A stretch of DNA of 8,388 bases from NCBI GenBank assembly GCA_025455765.1, contig JALOLX010000048.1, positions 1 through 8,388 on the forward strand. Reading direction: 5' to 3'. Shown here piece after piece: positions 1 through 6,800 of the stretch (position 1 is its first letter; each line of letters starts with the position of its first letter). The stretch is from Flavobacteriales bacterium (GTDB taxonomy: Bacteria > Bacteroidota > Bacteroidia > Flavobacteriales_F > PHOS-HE28). The notes below the pieces were generated by a model. The model was given only the letters and a program-made list of their open reading frames with translations. It was not told the DNA's origin and ran no database searches. Made by a program: the position numbers and the translations under genes.

Positions 1-1
1 C

Positions 2-616
2 GCCCTATGGGTGCTCTCCGCGCTCTTCACCTACGCCCTCGCGATCGCGTGGAGCGAGCCCTTGCCCGCCGTCTTCGCCACGGTCTCCATTGCCGTCGCC
101 ATGCAAGTGTGGGCCGCCTGGCGCACCTTCGTCCTGCTGCGTCGCATGCGCCCCATGGCCGGTCAGCAGTTCCCCCTGACCGCCAAGGTGCTCATCGGCA
201 CCGCCCTCGTGAGCATGGGGATCAAGGTGCTCGTACAGGCCTCAGTGGCGATCCCTTCCGTAGCGGTCATGGCCCTGACCATCCGCCATTTCGTGATGGG
301 CTTCATCCACATGAACACGCTCGGCACCATGACCGCACTGCTTCTGGCCTATGCCATTGTTCATAGCTGGTGCGACCTGAGATCGGTGTGGGTCCGCGTG
401 GGTATCGGCGCCCTGGTCTCAGGTATCGTGGCTTCTGAACTGCTCCTTTTCATACAAGGCACGTTCTTTTGGATCGGCTGGGGCATGATACCCGGCCACT
501 ACCTCCAGTTGGTCATCGCCTCCGCGCTCATGCCTTTGGGTGTGGCCGTGCTGCTTCTTGCGGGAATGGCGGACCGTGGCGCGACAGCCAGGGGCGTGGA
601 CCGTTGGTTCCGGTGA
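2..616 (+). CDS. Multi-pass inner-membrane protein, 5' end cut by window
   Basis: The frame is open from the window edge, so the true start lies upstream; it ends at TGA 614-616. About 204 residues are visible. They form roughly six hydrophobic stretches separated by short basic loops (for example LLRRMRP, coded near 133-154), so this is an integral membrane protein. A conserved-looking segment reads RHFVMGFIHMNTLG, with two histidines seven residues apart (codons 287-289 and 308-310) inside a predicted helix. This resembles the His-containing helices of heme-binding membrane proteins, but it is not enough to assign a family. The tail is short and arginine-containing. It lies 51 bases upstream of an Rrf2 regulator on the same strand, in a neighbourhood with Crp/Fnr and RIC genes. 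A role in respiration or in the response to NO or low oxygen is therefore plausible but inferred. I do not recognise the protein with certainty. Confidence 0.75.
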   Translation, partial: ALWVLSALFTYALAIAWSEPLPAVFATVSIAVAMQVWAAWRTFVLLRRMRPMAGQQFPLTAKVLIGTALVSMGIKVLVQASVAIPSVAVMALTIRHFVMGFIHMNTLGTMTALLLAYAIVHSWCDLRSVWVRVGIGALVSGIVASELLLFIQGTFFWIGWGMIPGHYLQLVIASALMPLGVAVLLLAGMADRGATARGVDRWFR

Positions 617-624
617 TCTCGATG

Positions 625-653
625 GATCTGGGTTCAGCGCGCTGCACCAGATC
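625..653. promoter_or_regulatory. 29-base imperfect inverted repeat upstream of the Rrf2 gene
   Basis: The outer arms GATCTGG (625-631) and CCAGATC (647-653) are exact reverse complements. Between them lies CAGCGCGCTG (635-644), itself a perfect 10-bp palindrome. Only three bases on the left and two on the right interrupt the symmetry. The element starts 8 bases after the membrane-protein stop and ends 14 bases before the Rrf2 ATG. It could be an operator for autoregulation by the Rrf2 dimer, or a terminator-like hairpin for the upstream gene. No U-tract follows it (the next bases are ATAACTTCG), which weakens the terminator reading. A Bacteroidota-like -7 element, TAACTTCG (655-662), lies directly downstream; one base differs from TAnnTTTG. 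Confidence 0.45.
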
Positions 654-667
654 ATAACTTCGTACCG

Positions 668-1108
668 ATGTTCTCCAAAGCCTGCGAATATGCCATCCGC
701 GCCACGCTGCGCATCGCCGAGCTCACCGCAGCGGACGAGCGTGCCACGGTAAAAGGGGTGGCGGCATCTATCGGAGCGCCTGAGGCCTTCACCGCCAAAG
801 TGCTCCAACAACTGGTACGTGACGGGCACCTGGGCTCCATGAAAGGACCCGGTGGAGGGTTCGTGCTCACCGAGGCCCGGGCGAAGAGGCTGAAGCTGGC
901 CGACATCGTGAAGAGCATCGACGGTGATGCAGTGTACACCAGATGTGCATTGGGCCTGTTGCGTTGCAGCGACAAGAGAGCCTGTCCGATCCACGATCAG
1001 TTCAAAGAAGTACGCGACAGGCTGCGCGGTCTGTTTGAAGGCACCAGCATATTCGATGTGTCCATGGGCCTGGGCCTCGAGGTGGGTGCCTTCCTGCTGA
1101 AGGGATAG
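668..1108 (+). CDS. Rrf2-family transcriptional regulator, NsrR/IscR-like
   Basis: This is a 146-residue protein, the normal length for Rrf2 regulators. It opens with MFSKACEYAIRA, the typical N-terminal helix of the family. A winged helix-turn-helix follows at about residues 25-70, with the glycine-rich wing KGPGGGFVLT. Three cysteines, C93, C100 and C106, lie in the loop where NsrR and IscR bind their iron-sulfur cluster. The spacing here is C-X6-C-X5-C, one residue longer in the first gap than the common C-X5-C-X5-C. It is therefore probably a cytoplasmic iron-sulfur sensor of NO, redox or cluster status that represses target promoters. The Crp/Fnr gene 141 bases downstream and the RIC gene farther along fit a nitrosative-stress role; I cannot tell NsrR from other Rrf2 types by sequence alone. 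The start is set by the family N-terminus; no Shine-Dalgarno is visible. Confidence 0.9.
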   Translation: MFSKACEYAIRATLRIAELTAADERATVKGVAASIGAPEAFTAKVLQQLVRDGHLGSMKGPGGGFVLTEARAKRLKLADIVKSIDGDAVYTRCALGLLRCSDKRACPIHDQFKEVRDRLRGLFEGTSIFDVSMGLGLEVGAFLLKG

Positions 1109-1237
1109 GTGGCACCACTGCTTGTGAGGCCAGCTCATGCGCCGCGCGTGACGGCATTCCATGTGGCATAAGGTAATCCGATCGATCAGTTCCCGGGGAC
1201 ACGTTTTCCGAATGCCACCATCTGTGCATCCCACCGG

Positions 1238-1245
1238 TATTTTCG
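1238..1245 (+). promoter_or_regulatory. Possible Bacteroidota -7 element before the Crp/Fnr gene
   Basis: TATTTTCG differs at one base from the Bacteroidota -7 consensus TAnnTTTG and ends four bases before the ATG at 1250. A similar octamer, TAACTTCG at 655-662, ends five bases before the Rrf2 start. If used, transcripts would be leaderless or nearly so. I found no convincing -33 TTTG at the usual distance, so this is weak. I also found no full FNR-type TTGAT-N4-ATCAA box in 1109-1249. Confidence 0.2.
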
Positions 1246-1249
1246 CCCC

Positions 1250-1939
1250 ATGGAGCCCATTCCCCTGCCCGATACCCTGGCTGAACTCGTCAGAAAGCAC
1301 TGTAGCCCCGAATCGAAGGCCCTGTTCAAGGAGAACTGCGAAACCCTTTCCATTGAGGTTGGTGTTGACATCTTCAAAGAGGGAGATCCTGCGGACCAGC
1401 TGTACATCGTGCGCAAGGGTAAGGCCAAGGTGTACGGGACCTTCGCAACCGGTTCTACACGCATCCTGCGCTTCGCGCGGGACGGCCAGGTGTTGGGCCA
1501 CCGGGGTATCGGCGGGGACTTCACCTATACAGTGACCGCCACCGCACTCGTTCCCACCACCGTGGACCTCATCCCCATGCCGCTCTTTCTGAGCACGCTC
1601 AAAGCCGATCCTGCCTTCAGCTTCCACTTCATGCTCTTCTTCGCCGAGGAGCTGAGACGCAGCGAAGCTCAAAGCAAGGCCCTCATGAACAGGAGCGTGG
1701 AACAGCGCGTGGCCAACGCCCTGCTAGCCACACTACAGTGCTTTGGCTTTGACAAGAACGATAAGCATCTCTTGGCTTTCACCCCCTCCCGCCAGGACCT
1801 AGCCGACTACGCTGGCTCCACCTACGAGAGCACCATCCGAGCGCTGTCCGCCCTACAGAAGAAAAAGCTGATCAAGGCCGTGGGCAAGGAGATCCGGGTC
1901 CTGGACAGGAAGAAGTTGGCGATGTTGGTACGGGGTTAA
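1250..1939 (+). CDS. Crp/Fnr-family transcriptional regulator
   Basis: This is a 229-residue protein with the standard Crp/Fnr layout. A cyclic-nucleotide-binding-like beta-roll spans about residues 25-130, including FKEGDPADQLYIVRKGKAKVY and the turn DGQVLGHRG. A dimerisation helix covers about 131-160, and a C-terminal helix-turn-helix about 178-210 (PSRQDLADYAGSTYESTIRALSALQKKKLI). The recognition helix contains E193-S-T-x-R197, similar to the ExxSR of FNR/DNR proteins, which suggests TTGAT-type half sites. The cyclic-nucleotide phosphate-binding residues of true CRP are not evident. There is also no N-terminal four-cysteine FNR cluster; only C18, C30 and C164 are present. A DNR-like sensor of NO or another effector is therefore more likely than a cAMP receptor; that is inference. 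It is the last plus-strand gene before a convergent hairpin. ATG 1250 has no Shine-Dalgarno. Confidence 0.9.
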   Translation: MEPIPLPDTLAELVRKHCSPESKALFKENCETLSIEVGVDIFKEGDPADQLYIVRKGKAKVYGTFATGSTRILRFARDGQVLGHRGIGGDFTYTVTATALVPTTVDLIPMPLFLSTLKADPAFSFHFMLFFAEELRRSEAQSKALMNRSVEQRVANALLATLQCFGFDKNDKHLLAFTPSRQDLADYAGSTYESTIRALSALQKKKLIKAVGKEIRVLDRKKLAMLVRG

Positions 1940-2004
1940 GACCCGCATTCGTAGTCTAGTGGACCGGACCCAAGTGATCAAGGCCCGAACTACCTGTAAT
2001 GGCA

Positions 2005-2026
2005 CAGCCCCGCCGAAGCGGGGCTG
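2005..2026. terminator. Hairpin between convergent genes, likely bidirectional terminator
   Basis: CAGCCCCGC (2005-2013) and GCGGGGCTG (2018-2026) form a perfect 9-bp GC-rich stem around the tetraloop CGAA. It lies 65 bases after the Crp/Fnr stop and 56 bases beyond the stop of the minus-strand fibronectin-III gene, exactly where convergent transcripts should end. There is no long U-tract on either side, so it may work as a weak intrinsic terminator or as a 3'-end-protecting stem. Confidence 0.65.
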
Positions 2027-2082
2027 CATCCTTATCACTGTACCTCTGCCCGGAAGGCAGGCTTGTTCAACGCTTCGGGCGC

Positions 2083-2700
2083 TCAGCGCACCAGCGTACG
2101 CGCCACATCGCTCCAGGGGCCCCTGCCCGTGGTGCCGAGGGCCCGTACCCGGAACCAATGCTCCTTCGCACTGGCGAGGCCGGTCACCACCTGCCTGATG
2201 CGGGTGGTCTCGGCAACCTGCTTCCATGCCTCGGCATCATCCGGTGAAATGGCATTGTGCTCAACCACATAGAGCGCGGCGCCACGTGTGGTGGCCCAAT
2301 CCAATCGGGCCTCACCCACGTGCTCGCTGATACGGGCGCGCAACTTCAAGGGCGCCGGCAGTCCTTCCTGCGAGCGGCTGGTGTTACGTACAAAGAATCC
2401 TGCACCCAGCATCTTCTCGGCATCGTCACCAGCTTGGCTGATCACATCACCGGCCAGCGCATCGATCGCGACCTTCAGGTCGTGTTTGCGTTGCTCGCGC
2501 TTGGCTACTGCCGTACGGCCACCGTCGGCTGCTTCGGTGATGGCCTGTTGCAACGCTTCACGCTTTGCTGCGATCTCCGTAAGGCTTGGTGAAACAGTGG
2601 GGAAATGAGGATTGCCCTGCAATCGTTGTTCGATGAAGAGTGAACGGGCGACCAGTTGCACGGCGTTCAAGCGCGCAATGGCCTTTACGAGTTTGGTCAT
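2083..2700 (-). CDS. Small protein with C-terminal fibronectin type III domain
   Basis: The chosen start MTKLVKAIARLN gives 205 residues; an in-frame start at 2742 would add 14 residues of poor character. The N-terminal 90 or so residues are Ala/Glu/Lys-rich and helical, with a coiled-coil look (TEIAAKREALQQAITEAADGG, then VAKREQRKHDLKVAIDALAGD). The C-terminal 90 or so residues look like a fibronectin type III domain: the segment APLKLRARISEHVGEARLDW, a YVVE strand, KEHWFRVRAL, and the closing GRGPWSDVA. No signal peptide or lipobox is visible, so it is probably cytoplasmic. Such proteins are common in Bacteroidota without a defined role. It is the last gene of the leftward block. The 241 bases between it and the next gene upstream (2701-2941) hold no gene I can support, so co-transcription is uncertain. 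Confidence 0.75.
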   Translation of the reverse strand: MTKLVKAIARLNAVQLVARSLFIEQRLQGNPHFPTVSPSLTEIAAKREALQQAITEAADGGRTAVAKREQRKHDLKVAIDALAGDVISQAGDDAEKMLGAGFFVRNTSRSQEGLPAPLKLRARISEHVGEARLDWATTRGAALYVVEHNAISPDDAEAWKQVAETTRIRQVVTGLASAKEHWFRVRALGTTGRGPWSDVARTLVR

Positions 2701-2941
2701 GACCAGATGGTCTTGTGGTGCCCCTGACAGGCAGGGATGCACCGGTTGTTTTTATCAAAGGGTCGATCGATCGGCGCTGCCCCAAAAGGTGCACCTGTGT
2801 GGCCCAAAAAGGGGCCCGAGCTCACACCGGCTTTCAATGCCTTGTAAGCGTGCGGCAACACCACGCACAGAGGTCGATCAGCTCAGTGCGAATGGTCCCA
2901 GGCCGTGGCGTAGCGGTGCCACCGGAGGGGTAAGGTTGCCG

Positions 2942-3673
2942 TCAATGCAACGCGAAAGGTGGCGGACGTGGGCTTAGCGGTCTGCGGCCGCTATCATCGG
3001 TCAAGGCGTACTGCCATGGCATCGCCCAGCACCTCTGTTGATCCGTGAGGCCCATCACCTTTCGGGCCACCATACGGAGCACAGCGAGCCTGCGCAGGGC
3101 ATCGCGCTTGACCTTCTTGCTCACTACCAGGAATTCCAGCAGGGGATGCACCGGTCGTTGGAGCAACAGGTACTTCACGTAAAAGGCGCGATCGGCGGAT
3201 ACATCCACTTCGATATGCTCCAACACGAACAGCTCATCGAAGTCGGCCTCTTGAAAGATCTTGCGCTGAACTGGATCAGCCAAGCCCATCCTGCGCCAGT
3301 ACCATTCGTTCAATTCGAAGCGCAACTTCACCACCATGTCGCGCAACGAACGCAGCGGGTTCAAGGATCGGAGCAATGAACCCAACGACATGCCCGCATA
3401 GTTGTCCGACAGGGCCTCGATGTCGCCCGGCATCACCGGCAAGTCGCACGGCATGGCGCTTATGTCGGCCGACATCATGCCGGTGTTGTCCACCATCCCG
3501 GCCATGTTGCCCGACATGGAGATCGAGTCACGCGTCTCAGGGATCAAGTCGCCCGACATTGCCCGCATGTTCCGGAACAGGACCGGCTTGTAGCCGAACA
3601 TACGCCGCACCACGCCCGACATGGCGCCCAGGTCGGCCGCCTTTGTCAGGATGTATCGCAACGCGGGGTGCAT
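2942..3673 (-). CDS. Hypothetical protein with nine tandem heptapeptide repeats
   Basis: I do not recognise this protein. From ATG 3673 (MHPALRYILTKAADLG) it has 243 residues; a GTG at 3748 would add 25. Residues about 38-100 consist of nine uninterrupted seven-residue units, including AMSGDLI, SMSGNMA, MMSADIS, AMPCDLP, VMPGDIE, ALSDNYA and GMSLGSL. The loose consensus is x-M-S/P-G/A-D/N-I/L-x. A tenth, in-register unit, AMSGVVR, lies 21 residues earlier. The region after residue 100 looks like an ordinary folded protein, with charged helices (LRDMVVKLRFELNEWYWRRMG), acidic stretches (EADFDELFVLEHIEVDVSADRAF) and a basic segment (VVSKKVKRDALRRLAVLRM). It ends in a Pro/Arg tail. No signal peptide is seen. 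It lies 140 bases downstream of the restriction enzyme on the same strand, so it may share its transcript. Coding is supported by composition and by repeat phase, not by homology. Confidence 0.55.
   Translation of the reverse strand: MHPALRYILTKAADLGAMSGVVRRMFGYKPVLFRNMRAMSGDLIPETRDSISMSGNMAGMVDNTGMMSADISAMPCDLPVMPGDIEALSDNYAGMSLGSLLRSLNPLRSLRDMVVKLRFELNEWYWRRMGLADPVQRKIFQEADFDELFVLEHIEVDVSADRAFYVKYLLLQRPVHPLLEFLVVSKKVKRDALRRLAVLRMVARKVMGLTDQQRCWAMPWQYALTDDSGRRPLSPRPPPFALH
3374..3562 (-). repeat. Nine tandem 21-bp repeats inside the hypothetical gene
   Basis: The units are 3374-3394, 3395-3415, 3416-3436, 3437-3457, 3458-3478, 3479-3499, 3500-3520, 3521-3541 and 3542-3562, all in the same codon phase. 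The core on the coding strand is ATGTCGGGCGACAT with variation, and it is close to its own reverse complement. One copy, ATGTCGGCCGACAT at 3462-3475, is a perfect 14-bp palindrome. Alternate units match best, giving a secondary 42-bp period: on the plus strand, GCCCGACAT-like words start at 3383, 3425, 3467, 3509 and 3551. A further unit at 3605-3625 is in register after two diverged ones. The unit at 3521-3541 is the most diverged. Confidence 0.8.
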
Positions 3674-3813
3674 GTTCCGTGTGTTTCGCGTTCGGAGGTA
3701 CAAAGGATCGGTCACGCAGGAACGGTCGCGACAGTGGCCGCTGATCACTTACCAACAAGCCTTGGTGAATTGCAAGGATGTGTTCGCGGGAGAGGCTGAA
3801 GCCATTCGTGCTG

Positions 3814-6800
3814 CTAGCCCTTTCCCACTGCGGCCTCTACCAAGGTGATCTCCTCTTCTGTTAAACCGTAGAGCTGGTAAACGAGGGTGTTGATATCTCG
3901 CTCAGCATTTTCGTCACCATCATGCACAGAACTCACCAGCTGTTCCATCGTCGCCATTGCTTCAAGTGATGCAGTAGGTACTGGAGCTGCTTCAACATAC
4001 TGGGTGAAGAATCGGTAGTAGCCACCGCGCATGACCGAACTGACAGTGGCACAATAGAACTCAAATGCAGTGGAGTTGAGGACCGCAAGGAGATAGCTAT
4101 TGGCTCCTGGAATGAAGTAGCACGTGTTGCCACAATACGTCTCTCCTCGTGCCAATTGGAATGACGGCTTCGGTGCAATGTCCGGGTAAAGGATCTTGTC
4201 CCAAAGGAACTTCTCGTAGTAGTCACATGCTCGGAGTTCCCACCAATAGTCCCCTTGATCCGTTCGCTTTCGCGCCCGCTCCGCAAAAGGCGCCAAGTGT
4301 CTGAAGACCGCCGGATAGGCTTTCTCCATCACACTTAAGGCGGCATCCTCCGTCAACATGCTGCCGATCCGCTCGATAGTGCTTGCCTTGGGGAACAGGA
4401 TCAAATACTTGTTGCTCACCGGCCGCTCATAGCGCTTGATGTCCTTGCCAGCCAGGAAGGGCTTGATCACTTCCGCGCTGCGCGGGTCCTCGGCAATGAG
4501 GCGCTCCCGTGTAGCCGCATCGATCACGAAGGTCTCGTTCAATCCGGTCTTGATCCCATAGAAGATCTTCCCGCCCACGTACTCTCCCAGCGTCTTCCCC
4601 GCAGCACGCAACTTGTCCAAGAGGGCCTGTTTTCGGGCATCCACCAAGGCCCAACCACCCTCGCTCAGGCTGGCAGGCTGCACCTTTACTTCGGCCGCAC
4701 TGATCAGGTCATCCAGGCTTCGCTCACCCGGTAGTTCAGTGAGTGTGGCGGCCGGGAAGCCCTCGCCACCCGGGGCCTTCTCCACGTGCAATACACAAGG
4801 GTAGGTGGTGGCTTCCTCGAAAACGCGTAGATCGCCGAAGTCCGTGATACGCAGCACGGCAAGCCCGTTCAGGTGCACGCGCAGCGCCTTGCCATAGCCC
4901 GCTCGCATCCACTTGTTGGGTACAATGAAGGTGAACTGCCCATGGGGTCGCAGTAACAGTAGGCCCAGTTCAATGAAGTACGTAAAGAGATCGGCCGTTC
5001 CGGCGAAGGTGCTGTACTGTTCTTTCAGGTAGGGCTTGATATCCTTGAAGGCTTCCTGCCGGATGTACGGTGGATTCCCGATGACCACATCGAAGCCCGT
5101 GAAGCGTCCAGCATCATCCAGCACTTCAGGGAACTCGAAGCGCCACTCGAAGGCATTGGTGAAGAGCACGTTGTTCTTTAGGTCGTCCACCACCTGGCTC
5201 AGTTTGTTGATCCTGTCCTCCAGCTTGCGGCGATGTTCGTGCTGCGTGCGCGATAAGCGCGGCTTGCCTTCCGTGTCGAAGAGCTGCTCCTTCTCGTAGG
5301 CCAGGTAGTATTCGTTCTTGGCCTTGTTCAGGTCCCGCACGGCCTTGCTCTCCTGGCTGATTCCCACTTGGAAGTCGCCCTTAATGCTGTCGATGAGGCG
5401 CTCCATCTCGCGCTTCTGGGTCTTGTCCTCGGCATGGCGGTACTGCTCCACGGCCAGGCGGTAGCTGTCCATGTTCCATTTGCTCTTGCGCAGGGCGGGC
5501 GTGAGGTCAGCATCCAGGGTGAAGCGGTGGATGAGGCTGTTGCCGCACTTGATGTTGATGTCGATGTTGGGCAGCGTTTCCAGTTCCTGCGTGCCCGGTC
5601 GGTAGTAGGCGTGCTTCAGCAGTTCGATCCACAAGCGCAGCCGGCAGATCTTCACCGAGTTGGGGTTGATGTCGACCCCGAACAGGCATTGCTCAATGAG
5701 GGTCTGCTTTTCGTGGAAGAGCGTTTCCTGCAACTGTTGCCGCTCGCTTACGGCGCGCCCATCGGCAGCCACGCGGTACTCGAACAGGCTGCCCTCCTCC
5801 TCATCATACACCACCAGTTCATCGTTCTCCACGGCGATACGCTGGTGGCGCACCCGGTCGCCGTTGCGGTGGGAGAGAATACCGAGCTCGCTCTTGATGG
5901 CGATGAGCTCGTTGAGGGCGCTTACCAGGAAGTGGCCACTGCCCACGGCGGGGTCGCAGATGCGCAGGCCGTTGATAAGGGCGTTGGCTACGGCCCTGGC
6001 CTCACGGCCGCTTTCGATGCGGTCGCGTAGTTCGTCAAAGTCCGCACAGGGCTGTTTCCCTTGGTCCTCGAAGGCCTTGTTGAAACGCTGCAATACGGCC
6101 GGGCGCAAGGCTTCCCGGCACATGTACATGGTGATGAAACCCGGTGTAAAGAAGCTGCCATCCTTATAGCCGTTGATCTTCTCAAAGATCAGACCCAGCA
6201 CGCTGGCGTTGATCAGCCGCTTGTTCTCCTCCTGCACCTCCTCCCCGCCTTCGCTGGTGAAGTCGTACGCATCCAGGAAGCGGAAGAGGTAGTCCAGCGC
6301 GGGCAAGGTGCCGGTAAGCCGGCGCGATCGATCGTCCTTCAGCACAGTGGCCTTGTGCAGCGGCAACGGGCGCTCATCTTCCAGGTTGCTCACGAACAGG
6401 GTGCGTTGCTCCAGTTCGGTGGGCTCGAAGAGCGAGCTGTTCAGGTAAGGAACGTTGCCGAAGCGCTCCGCCATTTCGGCGCTACGCTCCTGCGGCTTGC
6501 GGGCGAGTACTTGGAAGAAGAGGCTGTTCAGGTCGTCGTAGTTACGCACCCGGTTGCTGTGCAGGAAGGTATGCCCCTTGGCACCGCCGTGGTAGGTAAC
6601 CACCTGCGCTTCCAGCAGTTTCAGGAAGAGCACACGGTTCACCCAGGTGATGCACAGTTCCAAAGCCACGTTGAACAACTGTTCCTCCCGCTTGTCGCCG
6701 TAAGTGTGCAGGCGTTCCACCCGCTCCAGCTTATCCAGGCTTTCCAATTGTGTGATCGCCCCTTCGAGCAGCGAGGCCGGATCGCGCCTGCCTGCTTCCT

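Noticed and set aside
1152..1217. GGCATTC and GAATGCC as a regulator inverted repeat
   Set aside because: The arms are about 50 bases apart and only 7 bases long, which is expected by chance in such a region.
419..1672. 417-codon open frame on the minus strand
   Set aside because: It runs antisense across the membrane-protein end, the whole Rrf2 gene and much of the Crp/Fnr gene. Its translation is His/Gly/Arg-rich with no domain; the open frame comes from high GC in the true genes.
2799..2817. Terminator reading of GGCCCAAAAAGGGGCC
   Set aside because: The stem is only five base pairs, with an A-rich loop and no U-tract on either strand; too weak to annotate.
2257..2977. Plus-strand frames opposite the fibronectin-III gene
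   Set aside because: Composition is cysteine- and arginine-rich without domains, while the minus-strand frame has a recognisable fibronectin-III pattern.
3374..3625. CRISPR array reading of the 21-bp repeats
   Set aside because: Units are contiguous with no spacers, keep codon phase and vary inside the unit; no cas genes are present.
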